NCBI GenBank assembly: GCA_002007465.1
Contig: LNAC01000678.1
Coordinates: 659,928-723,927 of the forward strand
Source: Ailurus styani
Lineage: Eukaryota; Chordata; Mammalia; Carnivora; Ailuridae
Length of the DNA stretch: 64,000 bases
Direction of reading: 5' to 3'
Shown: positions 34,080 through 45,803 of the stretch, one piece after another
Layout of the letters: every line of letters starts with the position of its first letter
How positions within the stretch are numbered: position 1 is the first letter of the stretch
Program-made: the position numbers and the translations under genes
The notes under the pieces: generated by a model
What the model was told of the DNA's origin: nothing
Seen by the model: the letters and a program-made list of their open reading frames with translations, nothing else
The model's database searches: none

Positions 34080-34800
34080 GAAAAAGTTGCCTTCATTGTA
34101 TTCAATTCTTCATAACCAATGCTGATACAACATCTGCCCCAATCACTTCGCAAAGCAGATTTTGGTGAAGTCACCAAATGCCTTATGTATTGCTAAATAC
34201 CAAGGCCAGTTTTTCAGTCTTGCTGAGTAACTTCTTACACTGTTGATGACATCCTTGGTGGAAACACCTTCTCTTCTTGGTTTCAATAAAGATACACTCT
34301 TTTGGTGAAAGTCTTACCTCTCTGGTTATCTGCTGTCTCATTCCAAATGGCCCTTTCTTCCAGTTATCAGACATTAATTATGGAAATTTTTCCAGTCTTA
34401 GTATAGTACCTTTTCTCAATTAACCCTAGCCCTAGTACACTCTAAAGTTATATCACAGCTCAAGACATTCCCTCAGAGCCTCAGACCTCCTTATCCAAAT
34501 GGCTTTTGCTACCATTTATTGGATAATCTTATATCTATTTCAAAATAATGCAAAGCCAACATGCCCAAATATGAACTTCTGTTTTCTCTCTCCCCAATTC
34601 CCAAATCAGCCATTTTTCTGGGTCCTTTACTTAAAAGTGTAGCAGCAGCACACTTCATCCCACTGTGTAAGAAATATTTATGAAATCATTCTTGCTTATT
34701 ACTTGTTCTTATTCCTAGTAGGCAATCTATCACATATGGTTGATTGGACTTTCCAAATACCTTAAGACATAAAAAACTAAAAACTCTGTGTTAAAATTTT
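34080..34800 (+). mobile_element. L2 LINE internal (ORF2) fragment
   Basis: The consensus order is followed: 'tggtgaagtcaccaaatgcc', 'ccaaggccagtttttcagtc', 'acactgttgatgacatcctt' and 'ttacctctctggttatctgc', then 'ccaacatgcccaaatatgaa' and 'cacatatggttgattggact'. This is the reverse-transcriptase region of L2, heavily mutated. The minus frame at 34183-34374 is a shadow. Confidence 0.75.
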
Positions 34801-35097
34801 CACCGATGCCCTGGTTTTACTCAATATCTCTAATACATCTTCATATTAAAATATCTTTAAATTTTACCCATAGTACCTTACTCTATGGGTGGAGAGAAAT
34901 TATTTATTTCTGTGTCCCTAGATTAGCCTCTTAAGCTTTAAAAAAAAGCAGGGACGGTGAAGGCTGGCATGAAAACAGCCAAATAAAAATACATTGTTCA
35001 GAACTAGTGCCCTGTACTTTTTAAATCTGTGTTTTGGCTCAAATTAAGGGACTTCAAACATAGGTATAATAGATACTTCCCAATATATTAGTTTAAA
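34801..35097. other. Unique or eroded L2 DNA
   Basis: 'ttctgtgtccctagattagc' at 34909-34928 resembles an L2 3' phrase; not firm. Confidence 0.35.
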
Positions 35098-35175
35098 GTA
35101 GGATATTTTAATTCAATTAATTAACATATAGTTTACTATTAGTTTCAGAGGTAGATCTCAGTGATTCATAGGTCT
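35098..35175 (-). mobile_element. Short L1 3' UTR fragment (antisense)
   Basis: 'caattaattaacatatagtt', 'tactattagtttcagaggta' and 'ctcagtgattcatagg' match the antisense carnivore L1 3' UTR. Confidence 0.6.
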
Positions 35176-35519
35176 TATATTTAAAAAATTTTTCAAAAAG
35201 AAGTTAGAAGTACAGTAGAAAATTGGAGACATTTCGAGTTGTTTTGGGGAACTTCCGGTGTTAGTTATTTAGATATAGGAGATAACTAATTGAAATAATC
35301 CACATAATTTAAGACATATTCATCTTCTAGCATTTAAATGAATATAATGTATCTTTCAATAACCCTATGTCTAGAAAATAAAGGGTCTTATTTATACTCC
35401 TAAAAATAAAGTAGAATATTTAAGGTGCTGATAAATAAAATACACTCTATACCCTGTCTCCCACTTTCTCTTTCTCTGGTTCAAAAATATGGAGGAAATT
35501 CTTGGGCTATAGGGAAATT
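35176..35519. other. Unique DNA
   Basis: Nothing recognised. Confidence 0.4.
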
Positions 35520-35531
35520 CTGATGACCTAC

Positions 35532-35712
35532 TTTTTTTTTTTTAAGATTTTATTTATTCATTTGAGAGAGAGAGCATGAGAGAGGAGAAGGTCAGAGAGA
35601 GAAGCAGACTCCCCATGGAGCTGGGAGCCGGATGTGGGAGTCGAACCCTAGACTCCGGGATCATGACCCAAGCTGAAGGCAGTCGCCCCACCAACTGAGC
35701 CACCCAGGTATC
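35532..35712 (-). mobile_element. SINEC, older caniform type
   Basis: Antisense copy from a T-run to 'actgagccacccaggtatc'. Imperfect target duplication ctgatgaccta at 35520-35530 and ctgatgattga at 35713-35723. Confidence 0.95.
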
Positions 35713-35727
35713 CTGATGATTGACCTT

Positions 35728-36546
35728 TTGCCTGACTGCTTTAACTTTGTCTACACAAGTGCCCAGGACATCTCAAAACATCCATGCATTCTGCTGCTGA
35801 TATGGACACACATTTTTAGTACCAGGCTACCGGCCCCATGCCCTGAGCCCCTTTTCATCTTGGGCTTGCAATAGGAGAGAGCCATAACAATTGATTGTGT
35901 CAAAGTGCCTTAAAACATCACTGTGGCACTCAAGCTCCTGTTTCTCACCAACTGAGGCTAAGTCTTTCTCTGATGGCCAGAACTTTTCACTTGGAGCTCC
36001 AACTCTGTTCTAGGTGGAAGAGGGAAACGGATTAGAACAGCTCCCAGAAGCTCCTCAGCGTCCTTCCACTTCCCAGGGTTTTTCATTTCACCAGGTCAGA
36101 GAACTCTCATGGCAAGTTAAGACTCTTGGCAAGGCACAGTTTTTTAATGCCTTGTTGCATCCTCTTTTTCTCCCCTTTCCCCATCATTTTGCAAAATGAC
36201 TGGTTCTTACTGGGAAGATTCCATTGCTCACTTAGTCCATCTTTACACTATTTACCAAGGTTCTAGAAGCCAGTTGGAAAAAATGTGCTGAATTTTCTGT
36301 GGCAGATTTTGCTATAAAAAGCATATATAGTCTAGCCGATATAATTAAGTCTGAGGACAGAATTTCCCCCCCTTAATCCTTGGCAAAACCCTTAAGCAAA
36401 ATAACCTTTTATTGTGTCCTTTCACATAAAAGTAATTCCAAAGTCCTGAGTAGACATCTAAAAACTTTCTAAATCCAACCTCAGACAAGTTGAAGACAAG
36501 AAGTTTTCATGTTTTGAGATAGAATGAGGATGATTTGATGAATTAA
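35728..36546. other. Unique, slightly GC-richer DNA
   Basis: No repeat recognised. The frame 36014-36199 follows an acceptor-like 'ccaactctgttctag' but has no donor or homology I can name. Confidence 0.35.
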
Positions 36547-36774
36547 AGGTGTAAAAGAGGGAAACAGAAAGGAGACATTATCATCAGAAAGGTAGAAGTT
36601 CTAGGAAAAACAGATCATGGTCAAGTGACAATTCTTGTAAATGGAGAAGGTAAAGACCTATCCCAACGTTTCCAAGGAATTAGGTACTGCCTCTTTGATG
36701 GCACTGTTCTCTTTGTGGATAAAAATTTGCAATTTATCAATTCTTTTATGAAGAGTTTTTATCAAGTCTTGTAA
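36547..36774 (+). other. Open frame without ATG start (75 codons)
   Basis: It is stop-to-stop open on the plus strand. Its protein-like tail reads Y-C-L-F-D-G-T-V-L-F-V-D-K-N-L-Q-F-I and ends at TAA 36772-36774. It could be an eroded processed pseudogene or chance. I do not recognise it. Confidence 0.15.
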
Positions 36775-37146
36775 TTTTTGAATAATTCAAAACTCATGCT
36801 AAAGTTGCTCTCTGTCCAAACTCAAACTGAGCACAAGTAACCTTGTATTCTCTGATATGTCTAAATCATAGCATCTGGCTGTACCTCAGTGTTTCTAACC
36901 TTTCCAGAGAAACTGACATAATTCCAGAGAAGAGCAAACTTGTGCTCCTGGGATGTCTTAGAAACACAGACATGGGAATGGGAAATATATTTCCTTTGTC
37001 TTAAGAAGACATTTAACTCTACACATATACATGTAACATTTTAAATAGGTATTTCTGCAAAATCATTGACACACAGGTCATTTTATCATGTGGCTTCTTT
37101 GCTCCCTAGCTAGCACAATGTAAAAGCATTTGTAAAAAGCACTTAC
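36775..37146. other. Unique DNA, possible minus-strand intron
   Basis: A further minus-strand splice-like segment lies at about 36918-36974 (19 open codons, weak donor). No repeat recognised. Confidence 0.3.
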
Positions 37147-37273
37147 TGTTTTTCTTCTCCTTGGTGAAATCATGCTTGTATCACAGTTGAAAAAGTTGAG
37201 CACATTGTATTTAACATCTAGTTCAGCTCCCTTTTGTCGTGATGGACAGGTCAATTCAGAGGTTTGAGATTGC
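37147..37273 (-). other. Candidate coding exon B (minus strand)
   Basis: On the minus strand an acceptor ending tatatttgccacag is followed by 127 bases and a strong donor (GTAAGT at 37146-37141). The first base completes a codon left over from exon A; the next 42 codons are open (Q-S-Q-T-S-E-L-T-C-P-S-R-Q-K-G to S-P-R-R-R-K-T). Phase agreement with exon A is what makes it notable. Product unknown. Confidence 0.3.
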
Positions 37274-37643
37274 CTGTGGCAAATATACATGAAGACCATA
37301 CAAATCACTGCTTTCCCCTAATTAGAAGTATATTTGTGAGACAAAATACAAGAGGAATAATTCTGTGTTTTTGACCTCATTCTCTTGCTGAATAATTGGA
37401 GATAATTCTCATTGATATTTGAACATCTATTTAATCTTTATAACTAAATCAAACTACTGTCATATCTGAAATCTTCTCTTCTGTTTATAGAAAGTAGAGT
37501 TTAGCAATTATCCAGAGAAAAGAAAATGCAGACAGCTGACCTAGATAATGTGGGTGTTTCTTTACACTGCCAAAATTAACTGAGTCTCATGCTCAACATG
37601 CAATTCATTTTGACTGCACAGGTCAGACTCTTGGCTCTATTAC

Positions 37644-37828
37644 CTGAGTCCAGTGCATAACAGGTACTCCGTTCTGGTTAAGTGACTACACTTAGAGCAC
37701 GTCTCAGTGCAGAGTTCACAATCACCTTCACTAAAGCAAAATATTTCATGATCACTGTTAACAGTGCCATTCGGTATATCTATCAACCACACTTCAATAC
37801 GTCCTGACAGCAATTCAGACCATTTGAT
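37644..37828 (-). other. Candidate coding exon A (minus strand)
   Basis: An acceptor (ccatcatatctttgcag) leads into 185 bases with 61 open codons plus two bases, then donor CAG|GTAATA (GT at 37643-37642). The predicted peptide is cysteine-rich (C-F-S-E-G-D-C-E-L-C-T-E-T-C-S-K-C-S-H) with one N-G-T glycosylation-type sequon, suggesting an extracellular domain if real. The intron to exon B would be 370 bases. I do not recognise the family. Confidence 0.3.
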
Positions 37829-38030
37829 CTGCAAAGATATGATGGCCCACTTGAGGCACACCACATCACTCTTCACCATAATAATCACATCTAGCCTTGG
37901 CATTGAGTCCCAGATTATTCTCCCCAAATGAACAAATAAAACTGTTGGGGGAAAATGCTTCTTGGCAACAGCTTTAACTTAAATGGTGACAACAGCTGGC
38001 TTAGCAGATGTTCTTCATATGATATAACAC

Positions 38031-38079
38031 CTGAGTTCTTGAAGATAGAATTCTGACTACATTCATATATCTAGATGTC
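38031..38079 (-). other. Possible small exon upstream of exon A (minus strand)
   Basis: The acceptor 'aaaatattttttag' is followed by 49 bases, then CAG|GTGTTA. It is open in the one frame that ends in phase 0, as exon A requires. The donor is weak, so this is the least secure of the three. Confidence 0.15.
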
Positions 38080-39302
38080 CTAAAAAATATTTTAATAGAA
38101 TTTTGCAAGCCCAAATGGGAAATGTTGAGTGAAAGCAATGACACTGTTGACATCAAAAAGATAATATTCATTTCTAGACTTTTAGTGGCCATATATCTCT
38201 AAATTTTAATATCTTCCTGCATAATAACCTAGGAATCAAATCTGGAAGGACAATTGGCTTGATCTTATCATCTTGCTAAAGTAGAAATACAAAATTAGTC
38301 CTGTACAACTAAATGAAAGCATAATTTAACACCATGATAATTTTAATGTTTACATCTTCTTTAAGTAACTTCTTAAACTTCAATAACTTTCTGTTCTAAA
38401 AGTAATTTTTGCCTGAGAACATCAAAATATTCAACTAGAACTGATTAAATCTTAGAGTTGCTTATGCAAATGCAAAAATGTATTGGTCATATGTAGGATG
38501 GTAATGTAGACTTTGAAAAGTTATATCCAGAGACAGTTAAATTCTGAGTTAAAATATTTCAGAAATTCTGGGACCAATGATTGTGATAACTTTGACAATC
38601 TTGGCTCATTGCAAATTCAGTTATATCTCTGGACCCAGCCATTGTTTTAATGTCTCATCATAACAAATATATGTAAGAAAAACATGGAAATGTTACATGA
38701 ACCTTCAACAGTATATTGGTCTATGGTTAAATATTTATGAGCAATCTATGTCTGGTGAAACAGAATGTATGAATCTAGTTATATACATTAAACATTTTTG
38801 GGTGCATCCAGGTTTATTAACATGTTTCTTTTTAGATCATGTGGCCCAAATGTAATAATACACACAACAGATACATTTACTGCATTTTCTATAATAAAAT
38901 TTCATTAAGCTTTCTCTAGTTTCTCAGTAGGATCAAATTTGAAAGTAATAATCCCTAGATGATGAAATGCTTATTTTTTAAACAAAATTGATGGATAAGT
39001 AACAATCCTTAACTAAAAAATTATAAGTTAAGAGGCTTTCAACGAACCTTAACAACAATAAAAAAATAGTTTGAAGTGAAACCACGGTAATTGGGAGGCC
39101 TCTGTCTTAGAGAATCTTAAGCTGTACCTGTCAGGTTTAATATTCAAATGGGCAAATTAATGTTTTATTGATAGTACAAAGAAAGGGAATAGTTACTATA
39201 GTAATATACTCTTCTCTCCAAAAACTTGAATTGTCATATTCTATAAAGGATTAAACTCCTTCACTCCAATCTCAATCTCCAAAAGATCTAAAAATAATCA
39301 AT
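38080..39302. other. Unique AT-rich DNA
   Basis: No repeat or gene recognised. Confidence 0.4.
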
Positions 39303-39412
39303 GTCAGTTATTGAACTCCTTCTATATACCTGAAATTGTACTCTGCATTCAACACTAATTCTTTAATTTTCACCATACTGTAAAGCAGAGTTATTATTAC
39401 TTTCCACGTTAG
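39303..39412 (-). repeat. MIR relic
   Basis: 'gttattgaactccttctata', 'attctttaattttcaccata' and 'gcagagttattattactttc' are in antisense MIR order. Confidence 0.6.
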
Positions 39413-39469
39413 TTAGGATATTTCAAGTTACACCACTCAATTCCAAATGCCTTAATTTAAAACAAATAG

Positions 39470-39648
39470 GGGTGCCTGGGTGGCTCAGTTGGTTAAGCAT
39501 CTGCCTTCAGCTCAGGTCATGAACTTGGGGTACTGGAATCAAGCCCCACATCTGGCTCCCTGATCAGTGACAAGTCTGCTTCTCCTTATTCCTCGCCCTC
39601 TGTGATCTCTCTTGCTCTCTCTCAAAAAAATAAATAAAATCTTCTAAA
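39470..39648 (+). mobile_element. SINEC, caniform type
   Basis: Sense copy 'gggtgcctgggtggctcagt' to an A-rich tail. Target duplication aatttaaaacaaatag at 39454-39469 and aattcaaaaaaatag at 39649-39663. Confidence 0.95.
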
Positions 39649-39663
39649 AATTCAAAAAAATAG

Positions 39664-40054
39664 CACCTCACATTTGAAGGTCCCAGGTAAAGGACAGGCT
39701 TTGGGTTATTTGATGCAGTACTTCATCGATGTTCTTGATGGACTATGTTGTTCCCATTTTTTGTTCATGGTATAGATTTTTTCCTAAGTCTGGTTTGGCT
39801 CTTGATTGCAGAATGATTGAAAGAGGCAGCTGGGTTCACATGTTCTTTGATCATATCCAGCCAGAAAAAGACTGGCTTTTCTTTCTCAGAAGCCTTGAGC
39901 AAAAGATTTGAAGACAACATCATGACTTATTGGACTAAATTAGATTAAATCATCTCTAAAGCAAGGAGCATGTAGCTATTCTGATTGGCTGAGAATAAGT
40001 ATAAGAGATGCAGAAAATGCTGAGGAATACAAAATAATGTCATTTCCATTTTTT
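39664..40054. other. Unique DNA
   Basis: Nothing recognised. The frame 39729-39911 lacks support. Confidence 0.4.
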
Positions 40055-40150
40055 TTGGAAATAAAGAAACTGAGAATGAAAAGCTAAATAATTTTCCTGA
40101 AGTCCTACAGTAATTGAATGATGACTTCTGAATTGGGAAGCATATCTCTG
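40055..40150 (-). repeat. MIR relic
   Basis: 'ggaaataaagaaactgagaa', 'aataattttcctgaagtcct' and 'acttctgaattgggaagcat' are in antisense MIR order. Confidence 0.5.
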
Positions 40151-40462
40151 CCACAGTATTTATTCTCCTTTTTACTCTTTCCTTGAATAACTTATATTGG
40201 TGGACAGAGGTAAGAAGGAATGAGCATACAAACACTAATAATTTCTTCCATTTTTGTATAAATAATTATTATTTCACAAAGTGACTCTGCAGGTAAGCAA
40301 TTCCATATAATGCATACTTGATATATACTTGATTTTTTTTACAAGAGCTATTTTAGTGACAAGATAGTGTAAATCTTTTCTCTGCTTCTCCTCACTAGGT
40401 GACAAATACTACCACAGATAATTTTGAGGTTATGAAAGAAGATCCTGAAAATTAGGAAGAGA

Positions 40463-40665
40463 GGGCGCCTGGGTGGCTCAGTGGGTTAAAGCCTCTGCTT
40501 TCGGCTCAGGTCATGATCTCAGTGTCCTGGGATTGAGGCCTGCATTGGGCTCTCTGCTCGGCAGGGAGCCTGCTTCCTCCTCTCCCTGCCTCTCTGCCTG
40601 CCTCTCTGCCTACTTGTAATCTCTCTCTCTGTATCAAATAAATAAATAAATCTTTAAAAAAAAAG
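40463..40665 (+). mobile_element. SINEC, mustelid-type
   Basis: Sense copy 'gggcgcctgggtggctcagt' to an A-tail. Target duplication taggaagaga at 40453-40462 and 40666-40675. Confidence 0.97.
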
Positions 40666-41103
40666 TAGGAAGAGAAAGTTGAACTGACTAGGGACTTGAA
40701 GACTGAAGGAACAAATCCCAGCATTTTTGGATTTTATTTATCTCATGGGTTGACTGGTAGAAATCCTTGCAACTCAGAACCATCAGCAGGCACAAATAAA
40801 GAGTTCCAAGGAAAACCTATTCTCTCCAGGCAAAGGACTGAGAAAGGGGCAGTCTAGCAGTACCAAAAGGTTTTTTAACAATATATATCCGACTCCAGCC
40901 AAATACTGTAGATGATCACCCTTCCACCCCATCATAGGGTCAACAGAGGGCAGTGGTGTCAGGTGGCCCAGATGGCATTCCTCTTCCTCTCTGGTGTAGT
41001 GTCAACAGAGACTGTGTAGGGAGTCTAGAGTTCCAGTTACAGCCCAATGATGGCAAGATGCAACCATCCTTACCCCAATTAGACATTGGAAATAGGATCC
41101 CAG

Positions 41104-41308
41104 GGCACCTGGGTGGCTCAGTGGGTTAAAGCCTCTGCTTTCGGCCCAGTTCATGATCTCAGGGTCCTGGGATCGAGCCCCGCATTGGGCTCCCTGCTCG
41201 GCGGGGAGCCTGCTTCCTCCTCTCTCTCTGCCTGCCTCTCTGCCTACTTGTGATCTGATCTCTCTGTCTGTGTCAAATAAATAAATAAAATCTTTAAAAA
41301 AAAAAAAA
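41104..41308 (+). mobile_element. SINEC, mustelid-type
   Basis: Sense copy with a perfect 16-base duplication ggaaataggatcccag at 41088-41103 and 41309-41324. Low divergence, so young. Confidence 0.98.
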
Positions 41309-41628
41309 GGAAATAGGATCCCAGAAAGGAGGAAACTAAAGAAAGTGATTCTTTAAACATGCAAAGCAAGTCTTGGGCAGATCCCTGTCTGACCTACAAG
41401 TGAAAGTGACTAGAAGCAACATACTGAAAGGCTTGAAAATTGAACTACTGTGTAGAATAGCACCCACATTCTCAGAGTAGTCTCCAGGTATCAAACTAAT
41501 GGGATAGACCAGGATAGCCCTGGAAGGGCTCTGAAAACTAAATTGTTGGAACCACAGTTTACTAAAGGGAGCCCTAACTTACCTGCATTAAACCTAAACA
41601 ATGTGACTGCCTGCTAAAAATATATTTA

Positions 41629-41834
41629 TTTATTTATTTTTTTTTTAAGATCTTATTTATTTCTTTCACAGAGGGAGAGAGATCACAAGGAGGCAGAGAG
41701 GCAGGCAGAGAGAGGGGGGGGAAGCAGGCTCCCCGCTGAGCAGGGAGCCCGATGTGGGCCTCGATCCCAGGACCCTGAGATCATGACCTGAGCTGAAAGC
41801 AGAGGCTTTAACCCACTGAGCCACCCAGGCGCCC
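41629..41834 (-). mobile_element. SINEC, mustelid-type
   Basis: Antisense copy with a run of nine G at 41712-41722 region and end 'ccacccaggcgccc'. Target duplication ctaaaaatatattta at 41614-41628 and ctaaaaaaatattta at 41835-41849. Confidence 0.96.
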
Positions 41835-41901
41835 CTAAAAAAATATTTAAATAAAATTTAGATTCTTAGAATATACTGCTTAAAACAAGACGCAATTGAA
41901 G

Positions 41902-42110
41902 GAACGCCTGGGTGGCTTGGTGTTTACTCACCTGCCTTAAGCTGAGGTCATGATCCCAAAGTCCCAGGATCAAGTCCGACATCAAGCTCCCTGCTTAGCA
42001 GGGAGTCTGCTTCTCCCAATACTCTTCACCCCACTTGTGCTCTCTCTCTCTTAAATAAATAAACAAACAAACAAACAAACAAACAAACAAACAAATAAAT
42101 AAATAAAAAT
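41902..42110 (+). mobile_element. SINEC, older type, with (AAAC)n tail
   Basis: Sense copy 'gaacgcctgggtggcttggt'. The tail has grown into about nine AAAC units (42060-42096) between AAAT units. Target duplication gcaattgaag at 41892-41901 and gcagttgaag at 42111-42120. Confidence 0.93.
42060..42096. repeat. (AAAC)n microsatellite in a SINE tail
   Basis: About nine AAAC units flanked by AAAT units, born within the SINE tail. Confidence 0.95.
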
Positions 42111-42316
42111 GCAGTTGAAGTCACTCACCATACCAAGAACCAGGAAACTCACTATTTGAATAAAGTAAGATAATCAACAGACACCAACTACTGATTGGTA
42201 CCTTATCAACCAATCAGATAACTGTCATGATTTATATTTGATTGATACCATCATATACATCAAAACCATCAGATACAAGAGGACTCAGATGTTGGGATTC
42301 TCTGACAAAGATTTTA

Positions 42317-42505
42317 TTTTTTTAAGACTTTATTTGAGAGAGAGAGAGAGAAAGATCCTAAGTGGGTGGGGAGGCGGGTAGAAAAGGAAGGAGAATCAGG
42401 CTCCAGGCTGAGCAGAGAACCCCATGCAGGGCTCAATCCCAGGACCCTGGGATCATGACCTGAGCTAAAGGCTGACACTTAACCAACTGAGCCACCCAGG
42501 TGCCC
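42317..42505 (-). mobile_element. SINEC, older caniform type
   Basis: Antisense copy ending 'gagccacccaggtgccc'. A perfect duplication ttctctgacaaagatttta lies at 42298-42316 and 42506-42524, splitting the ORF1 region of the old L1. Confidence 0.97.
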
Positions 42506-43030
42506 TTCTCTGACAAAGATTTTAAAACAGCTATCACCAAAGTGTTTTAGTGAAACAGGTGGAAGAGAAAGAAACAAATAATAAAATGGTGAAATAATCC
42601 CTATTAATAATTGCTTTAAATAAAAATAGCCTAAATATGCCAATTAAAAACATCTAGAGTAGTTTTTTTAAATGATCCAACTATATGCTATCTTCAAGAA
42701 ACTCTATCAAATATAAAGATATAGTATAGGTAGGTTAAAAGTAAAAAATAAGAAGAGACCTATCATACAAACATTAGTTTTTATATAAAAGCAGAAGTGA
42801 TAATATTAATAGCAGCTAAATGTGACTTCAATGTAAAGAAAATGATCAAGAGTAAGAATATTACATAATAATAAAATTTCAGCCCTCCAAGAACATCTAG
42901 TGATCCTAAATGTTTATGTATATAAAAAATGTGAAGTGAAAACTGGTAGAACTCCAAGAGGAAATAGAGAAATCCACAAGTATATCAGTGATTATAATAA
43001 CTTTCTATCTTCAGTTGAAAGAACTACTTA

Positions 43031-43226
43031 GGGCGCCTGGGTGGCTCAGTGGGTTAAAGCCTCTGCCTTCGGCTCAGGTCATGATCTCAGGGTCCTGGGA
43101 TTGAGGCCTGCATCGGGCTCTCTGCTCGGCAGAGAGCCTGCTTCCTCCTCTCTCTCTGCCTGCCTGTCTGCCTACTTGTGATCTCTCTCTGTGAAAATAA
43201 ATAAATAAAATCTTTAAAAAAAAAAA
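43031..43226 (+). mobile_element. SINEC, mustelid-type
   Basis: Sense copy with perfect 14-base duplication gaaagaactactta at 43017-43030 and 43227-43240. Confidence 0.98.
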
Positions 43227-44924
43227 GAAAGAACTACTTAACAGAAAATCTGCAAGGATGAAAAGGAACTCTACAACACCATCAACCAACATCATCTAAT
43301 AGACACTTAAAGATAGCTCACACAGCAAAAGACGACTCTTTTCTAGCCCACATCAAACATTCACAAAGATAAATCACATTCTGGGCCATTAAACACACCT
43401 TAACAAATTTTTCAAAGTTGAAGCCATACAAAATATATTCACAAAAAGTGGAAAACATCAGATTAGATTTTGAAAATAATAATAAAACAGGAGTAGTTGA
43501 ATGATGTCTAATAAGACCAATAATCACTAGCCAGACTAATCAGGAAAAAAAGAAAAGAAAACAGTTATCTCTATAAGGAATAGAAAAGGTGATATGATCA
43601 CAGATTATGCACATATTAAGAGGATAATAAAGATTACGAACAATTTTAGGAGATAATGAAGTGGATACAGCCTTGAAATGGATAGTCTTGAAATGACCAA
43701 CATAATAGCTCTGTATCTACCAAAAGAATAAAATTTCTAGTTAAAAATATTTCCACAAAGAAAATTCTAGTCCCAAATCTTGATTATGGAATTCTACAAA
43801 CATTTCCAGAAAACTGATGAGGATATAAAACTACTCAACTCATTATATGGTACCCTCATTGCTCTAATACCAACACCGGACAAAGACATTACAAGAAAAG
43901 GCAACTACTTATATTATACTTCTGAATGTAGATGCAAAAATTCTTACAAAAACTTTACCAACTCAGGGGCAACTACGTTAAAAAAATAAAAGAAAAAGAA
44001 AAGAAAGCACTTCGTGACCAATTAGTTTACTTCAGGATTACTAAACTAAAGGTTAGTTTAACATCTTAAAAATCAACAAATTGATTTGATTTACCACATA
44101 AACAGACTTAAAAATAAAAAAAACACTGTCATCACAGTACATTAAGAAAAAGAGACAAAATTCAATATCCATTCTGTATAAAATTTCTTGAGATATGAAA
44201 AAAGAAAGGAAGTTCCTCCACTTGTAAAAGGACGTCAGTAAAAGATCCTACAGATATCATCATGTCTAATTGTGAAGGGCTCAATGTTTTCCTCCAAAAA
44301 GCTTAAGGATGTCCATTATCAGCACATTTGTTCAACATTGTACTGACAATTCTAGACCATTCAATTGGGCAAGAAATTAAAAACAAGAAAATAAACTGTT
44401 CTTATTTGTAGAATGCATGATCATCCATCCAACAAAATCTGCACAAAAGCCCCTAGAAATAATAATTGAATTTAATGATGCTGAAGGACACAAGACTCAT
44501 ATAAATAATCAACCACAGTTTTATTATCCAGCAATAGTTGATCATAAGTTGAAATAAAGAAAACAACGTGACTTAAAATGGCATTTAAAATACGAAATAC
44601 TTGGTGATAACTCTAACAAAATTGTGCAAGCCTTGTACTCTGAAAACAATAAAATATTGCTGAGAAAATTAAAAAATAAGTAAATAGATAGATATAAGGT
44701 ATCCATGAGTCAGAATACGGTTGTTAATTCTTCCCAAGGTTTTTCTGTAGATCTATGAATTCAATACAATTCCAGTCAAATTTTACTCAGGCATTTTGGT
44801 AGTACTTTACAAGCTAACTTAATAATTCATATGGAAATTAAAACAGAAACAAAAACTTAGACTAGATAAAACTGCTTAAAAGAAAACAACATTGGAGGAT
44901 ATATTCTACTTAGTATATTATATA

Positions 44925-45005
44925 GAATATATAGAATATATATTCTATAGAATATATAGTATAGTATATAACATAGAATGTATCCTATATAGAATATATT
45001 TTACT
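44925..45005. repeat. TATAGAATA-rich imperfect tandem/palindromic tract
   Basis: Units related to TATAGAATA recur about seven times, with self-complementary TATATTCTATA steps, inside the old L1. Confidence 0.8.
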
Positions 45006-45540
45006 TAGCATAAAGTCACAGTAATCAGAACATTGGAATTGGCACAAAGGTAAAGAAAGCAATTAAACAGAATAGAAAGTTCAAAAATAGACTCACGCCA
45101 ATTTGACAAATGATTGACAAAGGGAAAAAAACATTTCTGGGATAAAAAACAAACAAACAAACCAAACAAAAAATAAAACTTTCTCAACAAATGATGCTAG
45201 GACAATTAAATATCTATATGCAAAAAATGTTGATATATATTTCATACCACATATAAATATTAAATAATTGACCTTAGAACCAAATATAAAAAGAAACATA
45301 AAACTGCAGGAAGAAAAGAGATTAGAAAATCTTTTTTGACTACATATTTCTCAGTGACAAGACCAAATGCATGATCCATAACAGAGTAAATTTAAAAGCT
45401 ATACATTAACAAAATGAAGGACTTATGCTTTTTGAAAACAACTATTAAGAGAATGCATAAACAATCCATGAGCTAATGGGAGATATTTGCAAATTATAAA
45501 TCTGATAAAGGTACTGTATTCTGAATATATAAAGAATTCT

Positions 45541-45736
45541 CGGGCGCCTGGGTGGCTCAGTGGGTTAAAGCCTCTGCTTTCAGCTCAGGTCATGATCTCA
45601 GGGTCCTGGGATTGAGGCCAGCATCGGGCTCCCTGCTCAGTGGGGAGCCTGCTTCACCCTCTCTCTTGGCCTGCCTCTCTGCCTCCTTGTGATCTCTCTC
45701 CCTCTGTGCAATAAATAAATAAAATCTTTAAAAAAA
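45541..45736 (+). mobile_element. SINEC, mustelid-type
   Basis: Sense copy in the old L1. Duplication aaagaattct at 45531-45540 and 45737-45746. Confidence 0.97.
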
Positions 45737-45803
45737 AAAGAATTCTTAGAACTCAATAATAAGAAAATATACCACCCAAATTTAAAAATTAGCAAAATAT
45801 TTA

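Noticed and set aside
36014..36199. A 61-residue frame after an acceptor-like site
   Set aside because: No donor, no recognised similarity, length within chance.
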